Source: Stenotrophomonas rhizophila (GTDB taxonomy: Bacteria; Pseudomonadota; Gammaproteobacteria; Xanthomonadales; Xanthomonadaceae). From it: a stretch of DNA of 64,000 nt. The first letter of the stretch is position 1. Each line of letters opens with the position of its first letter. Below, piece after piece: positions 20,123 to 30,729 of the stretch. The stretch covers positions 1 through 64,000 of the forward strand of contig NZ_CP007597.1 of the NCBI RefSeq assembly GCF_000661955.1, in the 5' to 3' direction. The notes beneath the pieces were generated by a model. That model saw only the letters and a program-made list of their open reading frames with translations. It did not search any database and had not been told where the DNA came from. The position numbers were made by a program, and so were the translations under genes.

Positions 20123-22270
20123 ATGTCGCCACGCAAACCCCTGACCGCCGCCCTGGCCCTTGGCCTGACCCTCGCCGCCGGCACCCACGCCGATGAAGGC
20201 ATGTGGATGCCGACCCAGCTGCCGGACCTGGCCAAGCCGCTGAAGGCGGCCGGCTTCAAGGGCAATCCGGCCGACCTGGCCAACGTCACCGCGCCGCCGC
20301 TGAGCGCGGTGGTGCGTGCCGGTGGCGGTACCGGTTCGTTCGTGTCCGCCGACGGCCTGCTGCTGACCAACCACCACGTGGCGATGGGCGTGATCCAGTA
20401 CAACAGCTCGCCCGAGCACAACCTGATCGACAACGGCTTCATTGCCCAGGGCCGCAGCGACGAACGTGCGGCCAACCCGGACTTCCGCGTGCTGGTCACC
20501 ACCGGCTTCGACAAGGTCACCGACGAGGTGCTGCGCGACGCGCGCGGCAAGACCGGGCGCGCCTATTTCGATGCGGTCGACCGTGCCAGCAAGCAGCTGG
20601 TGGCCGACTGCGAGAAGGAAGGCAACGTGCGCTGCAGCGTGGCCGACATGTACTACGGCACCGACTTCTACCGCATCCGCCAGCTGGAGCTGAGCGACGT
20701 GCGGCTGGTGTACGCGCCGCCGCGTGCGATCGGCAACTACGGCGATGAGATCGACAACTTCATGTGGCCGCGCCACACCGGCGACTTCACCCTGCTGCGT
20801 GCCTATGTGGGCAAGGACGGCAAGCCGGCCCCGTACAGCCCGGACAACGTGCCCTACCAGCCGCCGGCGCACCTGAAGATGGCCATCGATGGGCCGAAGA
20901 CGGGCGATTACGCGATGCTGGCCGGCTACCCGGGCATCACCTACCGGCACCGTACCGCCGCCGAGTTCGCCAGCCAGATCGACGCGGTGCTGCCGCGCCG
21001 GGTGGCGGTGTTCCAGCAGATGATCGACACCATCGAGGCGGCCACCGCCAAGGATGCGCAGGCGCGTACCCGCTACGCCTCGCAGCTGCAGTCGCTGAAG
21101 AACAACCGCAAGCGCGCCGCCGGCGAGCTGGAAGGCCTGCTGCGCAGCGATGCCAAGGCCCAGCGCGCCAGCGATGAAGGCGCGATGCTGAAGGCTACCG
21201 ACGCCCAATTCCAGGGCGACATCCAGGCGCTGCTGGGCTCGCTGTCGCAGGGCGCGTCGGTGGGTGAACGCGACCTGCTGCTGGACCTGCTGTCGGCGCA
21301 GAGCCAGCTGCTGCGGTCGGCGCTGACCCTGGAACGCCTGCGCATTGAATCGGCCAAGCCCGATGCCGAGCGCGAAAGCGGCTACCAGCAGCGCGACCTG
21401 GCGTTGATCGAAGGCACCTTGAAGCAGGTGCAGCGTCGCTATTCGCCCGAGGTGGAAAAGGCGCTGCTGACCACGCTGCTGACCCGCTACCAGCAGCTGC
21501 CCGAGGCACAGCGCGTGCCCGAGTTCGACGCGGCCTTCGGGCGCACCCCGGCGGCGCTGGCAAAGGCGCTGGACGGCCTGTATGCCAGCACCACGCTGGG
21601 TGAGGAAGCCCAGCGCCTGTCGCGGTTTGCCGCGGCAAAGGACGGCAAGCCGCTGGCGCGCGACCCGCTGATCGACCTGGCCGGCCCGCTGGTGGCCGCG
21701 CAGCTGCGCCTGGACGACCAGAGCAAGGCCCGCGCCGGTGAACAGCTGCGCCTGCGCCCGGCCTACATGCAGGCGCTGTTTGCCTGGCGCGCGAAGCAGG
21801 GGCGCGCGGTGTACCCCGATGCCAACCGCACGCTGCGCATCAGCTACGGCAAGGTGGAAGCGCTGTCGCCGCGCGATGCGGTGCATTTCGACCCGGTGAC
21901 CACCGTGGCCGGCATCGTGGAAAAGAACACCAACGCCTATCCGTTCGACGCGCCCAAGCCGCTGCTGGCCGCGATCGCCAAGGGCGACTTCGGCTCCACC
22001 GCCGACCCGGTGCTGAAGACCCAGACGGTCAACTTCCTGACCAACCTGGACACCACCGGCGGCAACTCCGGCTCGCCGGTGCTCAACGCCAAGGGCGAGC
22101 TGATCGGGCTGAACTTCGACAGCAACTGGGAATCGGTGAGCGCCAGCTGGTGGTTCGACCCGCGCTACAAGCGCGCCGTGCACGTGGACATGCGCTACCT
22201 GCGCTGGTTGCTGGCCAAGGTGTACCCGGCGCCCGAGCTGCTGAAGGAAATGGGCGTTCCGGCGGAATGA
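20123..22270 (+). CDS. S46-family dipeptidyl-peptidase (DPP7/DPP11 type)
   Basis: A 715-residue exported serine peptidase that releases dipeptides from peptide N-termini. Residues 1-23 are a signal peptide. The chymotrypsin-like half carries the catalytic histidine in TNHHVAMG (about H85) and the serine in GGNSGSPVLNAKGE (S649). The family's helical cap is the region around 280-560. Position 667, in GLNFDSNWE, is Ser; the family places Gly here in DPP7-type and Arg in DPP11-type (acidic P1) enzymes, so a non-acidic specificity is inferred. It is monocistronic with SMAG repeats on both sides. Confidence 0.9.
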   Translation: MSPRKPLTAALALGLTLAAGTHADEGMWMPTQLPDLAKPLKAAGFKGNPADLANVTAPPLSAVVRAGGGTGSFVSADGLLLTNHHVAMGVIQYNSSPEHNLIDNGFIAQGRSDERAANPDFRVLVTTGFDKVTDEVLRDARGKTGRAYFDAVDRASKQLVADCEKEGNVRCSVADMYYGTDFYRIRQLELSDVRLVYAPPRAIGNYGDEIDNFMWPRHTGDFTLLRAYVGKDGKPAPYSPDNVPYQPPAHLKMAIDGPKTGDYAMLAGYPGITYRHRTAAEFASQIDAVLPRRVAVFQQMIDTIEAATAKDAQARTRYASQLQSLKNNRKRAAGELEGLLRSDAKAQRASDEGAMLKATDAQFQGDIQALLGSLSQGASVGERDLLLDLLSAQSQLLRSALTLERLRIESAKPDAERESGYQQRDLALIEGTLKQVQRRYSPEVEKALLTTLLTRYQQLPEAQRVPEFDAAFGRTPAALAKALDGLYASTTLGEEAQRLSRFAAAKDGKPLARDPLIDLAGPLVAAQLRLDDQSKARAGEQLRLRPAYMQALFAWRAKQGRAVYPDANRTLRISYGKVEALSPRDAVHFDPVTTVAGIVEKNTNAYPFDAPKPLLAAIAKGDFGSTADPVLKTQTVNFLTNLDTTGGNSGSPVLNAKGELIGLNFDSNWESVSASWWFDPRYKRAVHVDMRYLRWLLAKVYPAPELLKEMGVPAE

Positions 22271-22280
22271 GCCGGGGCGG

Positions 22281-22493
22281 GTCACGACCGACGGTCGTGA
22301 CCTACCGGTTGGGTGGGGCGTGAACGGTCCGGTGGGGCGGGCGTGACCGGTCCGGTGGGGCGATGGGCGTCACCGCCCCGGTAGGTGCCCACCGTTGGTG
22401 GGCACGGTGCCGGCAATCACGGCCAACCGTTGTGGTCGGCCGGCCGATTGGGCGGTGGCGATGTTTCCATCACGACCAACGGTCGTGATCTAC
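22281..22493. repeat. Cluster of SMAG-like palindromes upstream of the sensor kinase
   Basis: Three palindromes: GTCACGACC-GAC-GGTCGTGAC (22281-22301), GTAGGTGCCCACC-GTT-GGTGGGCAC (22381-22405) and ATCACGACCAACGGTCGTGAT followed by CTAC (22469-22493). Between them are degenerate GGTGGGGCG-type short repeats. No gene is visible in the 250 bp from 22271 to 22520. Confidence 0.7.
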
Positions 22494-22520
22494 TGCTGTT
22501 TACCCTGACGGAATCACCTC

Positions 22521-25500
22521 GTGGTCTCCAGCTGGATCCTGCTGTTGGTATCGGTGGCCTATGCCGCGCTGTTGTTCGGCGTGGCGTGGTGGGGCGACCG
22601 TCGCCCGATGTACCCCGACCGGCCGTGGCTGCGGCCGGTGGTCTACAGCCTGGCGCTGGCGGTGTACTGCTCGTCGTGGACCTTCTACGGGGCGGTGGGC
22701 ACGGCGGTGCGCAACGGCATCGGTTACCTGCCGATCTACCTGGGGCCGCTGCTGCTGTGGCTGTTCGGCTGGCGCATCATCGAGCGTCTGGCGCTGATCG
22801 CGCGCAGCCAGAACGTGGTGTCCATCGCCGACTTCATCTCCTCGCGGTTCGGGCGCTCGCGGCGGCTGGCCGCGCTGGTGGCGGTGATCGCGCTGATCGG
22901 CATCGTGCCGTACCTGGCGCTGCAGTACAAAGCGGTGGCGATGAGCCTGCAGGTGCTCACCGGCAATGTCGGGCCCACCGGCTTCTTCACCGATCCGGCG
23001 CTGTACGTGGCCCTGCTGATGGCGCTGTTTGCCACTCTGTTCGGTACCCGCCAGGTGGATGCCACCGAGCACCACCACGGCATGATGCTGGCCATCGCGC
23101 TGGAATCGCTGATCAAGCTGATCGCGATGGTGGCGCTGGGGTTGTTCGCCTACCTGTGGCTCAACGACCGTACCGACGCGGTGCTGGAGTCGGCGCATAC
23201 GCTGTTTGCCGGGTTGCCGCCGGTCGGGTTCATCTCGCAGACCCTGCTCAGCTTCCTGGCCATCATCTGCCTGCCGCGCCAGTTCCACGTCGCGGTGGTG
23301 GAGTGCGGCGACGTGCGGGACATCCGCCGCGCGCGCTGGATGTTCGGTGCGTACCTGGTGATCATCTCGGCGATGGTGATCCCGATCGCCACCGCCGGCG
23401 TGACCCTGTTCGGCACCGGCGGCAGTGTCGCCGACGACAGCATGGTGCTGGCCCTGCCGCTGGCCGAAGGCCGCAAGTTCCTGGCGCTGGTGGCCTACGT
23501 GGGCGGCTTCTCGGCGGCCACCGGCATGGTCATCGTGGCCTCGATCGCGCTGGCCACCATGGTCAGCAACGACCTGGTGATGCCGGTGCTGCTGCGCCGC
23601 AGTGGCGACCACCAGGAAGCGGCCGACGTGGCCTCGCGGGTGCTGTGGATCCGGCGCACCGCGATCCTGCTGCTGGCGCTGGCCGCCTACAGCTACTACC
23701 GCGGCAGCAGCAATGACAGCACGCTGGCTTCGTATGGGTTGATGGCGTTCGCGGCGGTGGCGCAGTTCGCGCCCGGGCTGATCGGCGGCCTGTACTGGCG
23801 CGGGGCCAGCCGCCGGGGCGTGGAAGTGGGCATGCTGCTCGGCTTCGCCACCTGGGTGTACACGCTGCTGCTGCCGGCGCTGACCCATGCCGGCTGGATG
23901 GACGCGGCGTGGCTGGTGCAGGGGCCGTTCGGCATTGACTGGCTGCGGCCGCAGCGCCTGTTCGGCATGAGCGGCTGGGACCCGCTGACCCACGGCACGT
24001 TCTGGTCGCTGCTGGTCAATGCCGCGGCGATGCTGCTGGTGTCGGTACGCTGGCGCCCGGGCGTCGACGAACGCCTGCGCGCGGCGCCCTTCCTGGACCC
24101 GTATGCACAGCGGCCGTCGGTGGCCGGGGCGTGGCCGGGCCATGTGCACGTCGAGGACCTGCTGGCCCTGGCCTCGCGGGTGGTCGGCGACCGCCATGCG
24201 CGGCGCTCGTTCTTCGAGCAGGCCCAGTCGATGGGCCGCGAGCTGCAGGCGTCCGCGCCGGCGGACCGGGCCTGGGTGCAGTTCACCGAGCGCCTGCTGG
24301 CCGCCTCGATCGGCGCGGCATCGGCGCGCCTGCTGCTGACCAGCCTGCTGCGCGGCTCGGGCATGGACCTGGGCGAAGTGGTGGCGGTGCTGGACGAAGC
24401 CGGCCAGGAGCTGCGCTTCAACCGCGAGATCCTGTCCACCACGCTGGAGAACATCAGCGCCGGGGTCAGCGTGGTCGACCCGGACATGCGCCTGACCGCG
24501 TGGAACCGCCGCTACCAGCAGATGTTCGGCTACCCCGACGGCATGCTTTACGTGGGCCGCCCGGTGGCCGACCTGATCCGCTACAACGCCGAACGCGGCG
24601 AGCTGGGCGAGGGCGACATCGACGTGCAGATCAACCGCCGCATCGGCTACATGCGGGCCGGCTCGCCGCACATCTTCGAGCGCACCCGCAGCGACGGCAA
24701 GGTTATCGAAATGCGGGGCCAGGCACTGCCCGGCGGCGGCTATGTCACCAGCTACAACGACATTACCGATTACAAGCACGCCGAAAAAGCGCTGCTGGAA
24801 GCCAACGAAACCCTGGAGCAGCGCGTGGCCGAGCGCTCGCACGAGGCCGAGGTGGCGCAGCAGTCCAAGACGCGCTTCCTGGCGGCGATCAGCCACGACG
24901 TGCTGCAGCCGTTGAACGCCGCGCGGCTGTTCGCCTCCGCGCTGCGCGAGAGCCACCACAACAACGAAGAGCAGCGCCACCTGGCCGAGCGCGTGGATGC
25001 CTCGCTGCGCGCGGCCGAGGAGCTGCTGGACGGCCTGCTGGACGTGTCGCGGCTGGATGCGGGCGGGCTGCACCCGGTGATCGGCGATTTCGACGTGAGC
25101 CTGTTGATGCGCGAGCTGGCCGCGCAGTACTCGCCGGTGGCGGCAGGGCGCGGGTTGCGCCTGGACCTGTTCGCGCGCCCGGCCTGGATCCGCAGCGACC
25201 GCCGGCTGTTGCGCCGGGTGCTGCAGAACTTCCTGGCCAACGCGTTGCGCTACACCCGGCAGGGCCGGATCGTGCTGGCGGTGCGCCACCGTGGCGACGA
25301 GGTGGAGCTGCAGGTCTGGGATACCGGGCCGGGCATTCCCGAGCACCACATGCAGCAGATCTTCGACGAGTTCCACCGCTACCAGCAGCCCTTCGACTGG
25401 GGCGAGCAGGGCTTGGGGCTGGGGCTGTCGATCTGCCAGCGCATCTCGCGCCTGCTCGACCACCGGCTCAACGCACGCAGCCGGGTGGGCAGCGGCAGCA

Positions 25501-25970
25501 TGTTCTCGATCATGCTGCCGCGGGTGGACGCGCCGGTGCTGCCGCAGTCGGCCCTGGCATCGCCGACGCCCACCCCGACCCGGACCGATTCACTGGCCGG
25601 CATGCGCGTGCTGTGCGTGGACAACGACCAGGAAATCCTGGACGGCATGCGCGCGCTGCTCGGACGCTGGGGCGTGGAGGTGATCACCGCCAGCACGGTG
25701 GACCAGGCGCTGGAGAAGGTGGACCTGCACCCGGACGTGATGCTGGTGGACTACCACCTGCACGACCGGCTGGATGGCCTGGATACGCTGGTGGCACTGC
25801 GCGACAAGGCCGGGCGCGCGATTCCGGGGGCGTTGCTGACCGCCGACGGGCGCGACGAACTGAAGCGGATGGCGCGCGAGCGCGGCTACCGGTTGCTGAC
25901 CAAGCCGATCAAGCCGGCCTCGCTGCGTGCCTTCCTGGCCGCCTTCCACGCGCCGCGCGGCGACATGTAG
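22521..25970 (+). CDS. crbS: Hybrid sensor histidine kinase with sodium/solute symporter domain (CrbS/MxtR type)
   Basis: A 1149-residue protein fusing a transporter-like sensor to a kinase. Residues 1 to about 490 form a 13-helix SSS (PutP-like) domain; a PAS domain follows (around 635-745); then HisKA with the phospho-accepting H792 in AAISHDVLQPLNAARLF, a HATPase domain (DTGPGIP, GLGLGLSICQ), and a receiver domain (about 1027-1145) with phospho-acceptor D1077 in VMLVDYHL. This architecture is that of CrbS of Vibrio and MxtR of Pseudomonas, which sense carbon/acetate status and act through a LuxR-type regulator on acs. The cognate regulator (27520) and acs (28349) are nearby, supporting the assignment. 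The start is GTG at 22521. Confidence 0.85.
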   Translation: MVSSWILLLVSVAYAALLFGVAWWGDRRPMYPDRPWLRPVVYSLALAVYCSSWTFYGAVGTAVRNGIGYLPIYLGPLLLWLFGWRIIERLALIARSQNVVSIADFISSRFGRSRRLAALVAVIALIGIVPYLALQYKAVAMSLQVLTGNVGPTGFFTDPALYVALLMALFATLFGTRQVDATEHHHGMMLAIALESLIKLIAMVALGLFAYLWLNDRTDAVLESAHTLFAGLPPVGFISQTLLSFLAIICLPRQFHVAVVECGDVRDIRRARWMFGAYLVIISAMVIPIATAGVTLFGTGGSVADDSMVLALPLAEGRKFLALVAYVGGFSAATGMVIVASIALATMVSNDLVMPVLLRRSGDHQEAADVASRVLWIRRTAILLLALAAYSYYRGSSNDSTLASYGLMAFAAVAQFAPGLIGGLYWRGASRRGVEVGMLLGFATWVYTLLLPALTHAGWMDAAWLVQGPFGIDWLRPQRLFGMSGWDPLTHGTFWSLLVNAAAMLLVSVRWRPGVDERLRAAPFLDPYAQRPSVAGAWPGHVHVEDLLALASRVVGDRHARRSFFEQAQSMGRELQASAPADRAWVQFTERLLAASIGAASARLLLTSLLRGSGMDLGEVVAVLDEAGQELRFNREILSTTLENISAGVSVVDPDMRLTAWNRRYQQMFGYPDGMLYVGRPVADLIRYNAERGELGEGDIDVQINRRIGYMRAGSPHIFERTRSDGKVIEMRGQALPGGGYVTSYNDITDYKHAEKALLEANETLEQRVAERSHEAEVAQQSKTRFLAAISHDVLQPLNAARLFASALRESHHNNEEQRHLAERVDASLRAAEELLDGLLDVSRLDAGGLHPVIGDFDVSLLMRELAAQYSPVAAGRGLRLDLFARPAWIRSDRRLLRRVLQNFLANALRYTRQGRIVLAVRHRGDEVELQVWDTGPGIPEHHMQQIFDEFHRYQQPFDWGEQGLGLGLSICQRISRLLDHRLNARSRVGSGSMFSIMLPRVDAPVLPQSALASPTPTPTRTDSLAGMRVLCVDNDQEILDGMRALLGRWGVEVITASTVDQALEKVDLHPDVMLVDYHLHDRLDGLDTLVALRDKAGRAIPGALLTADGRDELKRMARERGYRLLTKPIKPASLRAFLAAFHAPRGDM

Positions 25971-25995
25971 CCGCGCGGCGGTGGGGCAGGGCGCA

Positions 25996-26574
25996 TCAGC
26001 CCATGGCGCCGCTGAGGTGTTCGTACAGGATCGTCGAGCCGATGATGATCAGGATGATGCCGCCGATGATCTCGGCGCGCTTGCCGACCATGTTGCCCAG
26101 CACGCGGCCCAGCATGACCCCGGCGGTGACCATGGTGAAGGTGCACAGACCGATCACCAGCGCCATCACGCCGATGTGGACATCCAGGAAGGCCAGGCCG
26201 ATACCGACCGCCATCGCATCGATGCTGGTGGCAAAGCCGGTGACGGCCAGGCGCCAGAAACCATGGTGTTTGCTGGTGTCTTCATCCTCGGCACTGTCAT
26301 CGGGCCGGATGCCGTTGATGATCATGTGCACGCCCAGCGCACCGAGCAGGCCGAACGCGATCCAGTGGTCGAACGCTTCGACGTACTGCAGGGCGGCGCG
26401 GCCCAGCAGCCAGCCGATCACCGGGGTGATGGCTTCGATGACGCCGAAGATGAGGCCGGCGCGCAGCGCATCGGGGAAGCGTGGCTTGCGCATGGCCGCG
26501 CCTTTGCCGATCGCCGCGGCGAAGGCATCGGTGGACATGGCAAAGCCGATCAGCAGGATCGAAAGGGGAGACAT
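25996..26574 (-). CDS. mntP: Manganese efflux pump MntP
   Basis: A 192-residue, six-helix inner-membrane exporter of Mn(II). The two repeats contain the conserved metal-binding acidic motifs [12 protein letters not shown] (about 10-21) and [11 protein letters not shown] (about 111-121). The start [16 protein letters not shown] at 26574 fits the family; an in-frame start at 26664 would lie inside the riboswitch. Expression is very probably controlled by the yybP-ykoY manganese riboswitch directly upstream (26645-26765). It points toward, and ends 26 bp from, the sensor kinase gene. Confidence 0.93.
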   Translation of the reverse strand: MSPLSILLIGFAMSTDAFAAAIGKGAAMRKPRFPDALRAGLIFGVIEAITPVIGWLLGRAALQYVEAFDHWIAFGLLGALGVHMIINGIRPDDSAEDEDTSKHHGFWRLAVTGFATSIDAMAVGIGLAFLDVHIGVMALVIGLCTFTMVTAGVMLGRVLGNMVGKRAEIIGGIILIIIGSTILYEHLSGAMG

Positions 26575-26644
26575 AGGGGTACACGGCAGGTCGGGCGATT
26601 GCGAGCAACGGACCGCGAACGCGCCCAACCTGTCGTTGCGCACG

Positions 26645-26765
26645 CGGACCGCTGGTCTCGCCAACCACGATGGCTACCCGCACCACGGCGCACTGGCCGA
26701 GTATGTTGATGCGGGCGATTCCTGCAGCAGGAATCCGGCTACTCCCCAAGGGGACGCGAAGCTTA
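26645..26765 (-). ncRNA. yybP-ykoY manganese riboswitch in the mntP leader
   Basis: On the minus strand the L1 signature CTTGGGGAGTAGCC (26750-26737) is followed by a hairpin GATTCC...GGAATC, then CATCAACATACTCGGCC (26711-26695) and the closing GGCGAGACC (26662-26654). These are the conserved loops of the yybP-ykoY class, which binds Mn(II) and activates mntP/alx in proteobacteria. About 80 nt of expression platform separates it from the mntP start at 26574. Exact ends of P1 were not determined. Confidence 0.9.
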
Positions 26766-26849
26766 GCACCGGGCTCACCGGATCGATCATTTACCGGCAA
26801 TTGCGCAGGCAACGCTGGCTTTCATAGCCCCGGCTATAAGCCGGGGCGG

Positions 26850-27185
26850 GTAGAGCCGACCGTTGGTCGGCTGCCCTTGTCCGCCCACCACGCAATTTCC
26901 CCACCGTTCGCACAGCACCGCCACGCAGCGGCCGCATGAACCCACCACCAACCTGCCTGGATGCCGGTAGGGTCGCGCCCCAGCCGACTGCCGATACACG
27001 TGCAGCGTTCGGGAACGGCATGACCTTCAACGAAGCAGAGGCCACAGCCGGCGCCGTTCAAACGTCATGCCGATATCGAACGCGGGAGCCGCATCGGCAG
27101 TCGGCTGGGGCGCGACCCTACCGGCCGGGGTCAAGAACACCCAGACCGTCGCAGCGAGGATATGCAACCGCCGCACCCTCGACGG
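26850..27185. repeat. 336-bp direct repeat, copy A, with long palindrome
   Basis: Starts with a SMAG palindrome (26850-26872) and contains a perfect 30-bp inverted repeat, GGTAGGGTCGCGCCCCAGCC... at 26966-26995 and its complement at 27093-27122, separated by 97 nt. The loop holds a second inverted repeat (CGTTCGGGAACGGCATGAC against GTCATGCCGATATCGAACG). Both outer ends read GGTAG/CTACC, like SMAG ends. The block recurs 336 bp downstream. No coding potential was recognised. Confidence 0.85.
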
Positions 27186-27480
27186 GTAGAGCCGACCGTT
27201 GGTCGGCTGCCCCTTTTCCGCCCACCACGCAATCTCCCCACCGTTCGCGCATCACAGCGACGAAACGGCCCACACAAACGCATCATCAACCGGCCAGGTC
27301 ACCGGTAGGGTCGCGCCCCAGCCGACTGCCGATACACGTGCAGCGTTCGGGAACGGCATGACCTTCAACGAAGCAGACGCCACAGCCGGCGCCGTTCAAA
27401 GATCATGCCGATATCGAACGTGGGGGCCGCATCGGCAGTCGGCCGGGGCGCGACCCTACCGGTCTCACATCACGCACACC
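27186..27480. repeat. 336-bp direct repeat, copy B
   Basis: Second copy of the block at 26850, starting with the same SMAG palindrome at 27186. Its inverted repeat arms are 27304-27333 and 27431-27460 and differ by one base (GGCCGGGG in place of GGCTGGGG). The early part of the unit (about 27240-27300) has diverged more than the palindrome. It ends about 40 bp before the 3' end of the response regulator gene. Confidence 0.85.
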
Positions 27481-27519
27481 GCCCTCGTCGCCACGTGGAT
27501 ACGCAACCGACCGCCGCCC

Positions 27520-28185
27520 TCAATCCTCTTCCGGCGGCAACACGATCTGTTCGTCGTCGATGGCCAGCTTGCCGGCCATCAGCACGGCCTGGGTGCGGTT
27601 GGTCACGCCCAGCTTGCGCAGGATTGCGGTGACGTGGGCCTTGATCGTCGCCTCGGACACGTTGAGGTCGTAGGCGATCTGCTTGTTGAGCCGGCCGGCG
27701 CCCAGCATCTGCAGCACTCGGAACTGCTGCGGGGTGAGTTCGCGCAGGCGCTGGCCGATTTCGCGTTCCTCGCGCCCGGTCGGCGGCACGTTGTGTGCTT
27801 CCGGTGGGGCCCAGGTTTCACCATCGAGGATGGTGCCCAGCGCATGGCCGATGGTGTCCGAATCGGCGGATTTGGGAATGAACCCGAATGCGCCATGGTC
27901 CAGCGCACGCCGCATCACGGTGGGTTCTTCGCGCGCGGACACCACCACCACCGGCAGCTGCGGGTGCAGGGCGCGCATGTGCACCAGCGCGTTGAAGCCC
28001 TGCGCACCGGGCATGTTGAGGTCCATCAGGACCAGGTCGGCGTCGGTGTGCTGGTCGGCCAGCTGGTACAGCGCTTCCACGCTGTCGGCTTCAAACAGCT
28101 GCACGCCGGGAATGACGCGTTGCACGGCCCCGCGAAGGGCTTCGCGGAACAGCGGGTGGTCGTCGGCAATCAGAAGGGTTGTCAT
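27520..28185 (-). CDS. crbR: LuxR-family response regulator (CrbR/ErdR type)
   Basis: A 221-residue regulator with an N-terminal receiver domain (acidic pair in LLIADDHPLF, phospho-acceptor D55 in LVLMDLNMPG, conserved Lys in FIPKSADS) and a C-terminal LuxR helix-turn-helix (LTPQQFRVLQMLGAGRLNKQ, ATIKAHVTAILRKLGV). In Vibrio and Pseudomonas the homologues CrbR/ErdR act with CrbS/MxtR to switch on acs; here the regulator lies between the kinase gene and acs, which supports the same role. The ATG at 28185 was chosen because MTTLLIADDHP is the usual family start; ATG 28197 is an alternative. Confidence 0.85.
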   Translation of the reverse strand: MTTLLIADDHPLFREALRGAVQRVIPGVQLFEADSVEALYQLADQHTDADLVLMDLNMPGAQGFNALVHMRALHPQLPVVVVSAREEPTVMRRALDHGAFGFIPKSADSDTIGHALGTILDGETWAPPEAHNVPPTGREEREIGQRLRELTPQQFRVLQMLGAGRLNKQIAYDLNVSEATIKAHVTAILRKLGVTNRTQAVLMAGKLAIDDEQIVLPPEED

Positions 28186-28248
28186 GGTGGGGGCCATGTT
28201 GCGAAAGGGGTAACACGACGTAACGGAACGAGTGCATCGAGATGACAA

Positions 28249-28265
28249 CCCCCTGAGTCAGGGGG
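28249..28265. promoter_or_regulatory. 17-bp perfect palindrome between crbR and acs
   Basis: CCCCCTGAGTCAGGGGG is a perfect palindrome around a central base, 64 bp upstream of the crbR start and 84 bp past the acs stop. It may be an operator for crbR; it could also be part of the acs 3' structure. No known consensus was matched. Confidence 0.35.
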
Positions 28266-28292
28266 CGGGGCGCGGGTGAGGGTGAGAAGGGC

Positions 28293-28318
28293 CCCACGGT
28301 CCGCTTGCAGACCGTGGG
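28293..28318 (-). terminator. Hairpin downstream of acs
   Basis: A 9-bp stem CCCACGGTC/GACCGTGGG with an 8-nt loop lies 31 bp after the acs stop codon. There is no U-tract on the minus strand (GGGCCCTTC follows), so intrinsic termination is uncertain. Confidence 0.4.
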
Positions 28319-28348
28319 AGCGACAGCGCGAATGCGATGTGGCGACCC

Positions 28349-30292
<1,944 letters not shown>

Positions 30293-30729
30293 GGCACCCT
30301 CACTTGCAACAGGACTTGGGTTGTGCGGTCGCAACATAAGGTGCGACCTCTCCCCCTCAGTTTGCCGCATCCACCCTGCTTCGCGGTGGATGGGTGGTTA
30401 GACCATGGTCGAACGCGGCAGGAACGTGGGGAACGGGTCAGGTTGGCGCGTGCGGTGTGGGCAGCAAGCGGCTGTCGGCGGGTGTCGGGTGCGTTTGGGC
30501 CCGTGGGAAGGGGGCGTGGCGCTATCTGTGAGGAAGAGCGTACCGACCAACGGTCGGTACCTGCCCAGGTGCCTGTGGCACCTGCCGTCCGCCGTTGGCG
30601 CCCGGGTCGTGCTTGCCCGGCGGGCGCGTACGACTAATGGCCAATAGCCGTTGCGGGCGCGGCGGCCCCACTGTCGGCTCGACCGTGCCCAGCGCGGCGT
30701 TCGCATTGCCACCCGGGAGAGAGGGCAAC
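30293..30729. other. Intergenic region between acs and the porin gene
   Basis: This divergent spacer has no gene. It holds the acs upstream inverted repeat (30327-30348), an 8-bp-stem hairpin CATCCACC...GGTGGATG (30368-30392), a SMAG-like palindrome GTACCGACC-AAC-GGTCGGTAC (30540-30560) and a second palindrome CAGGTGCC-TGT-GGCACCTG (30566-30584). Promoters for both flanking genes must lie here, but no clear sigma-70 or sigma-54 consensus was found. Confidence 0.55.
30327..30348 (-). promoter_or_regulatory. Inverted repeat upstream of acs, candidate operator
   Basis: Arms GGTCGCA and TGCGACC (7 bp each) are separated by 8 nt and lie 35 bp upstream of the acs ATG. A two-fold symmetric site of this spacing suits a LuxR-type dimer such as CrbR, but it could also form an mRNA hairpin. 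Confidence 0.4.

Noticed and set aside
22500..25463. 987-codon minus-strand frame opposite the sensor kinase
   Set aside because: His/Gln/Arg-rich translation typical of antisense frames; the plus strand encodes an obvious multi-domain kinase.
30293..30360. Sigma-54 promoter for acs (TCGCACCTTATGTTGC)
   Set aside because: The -24 GG is missing and the GG-to-GC spacing is one base off.
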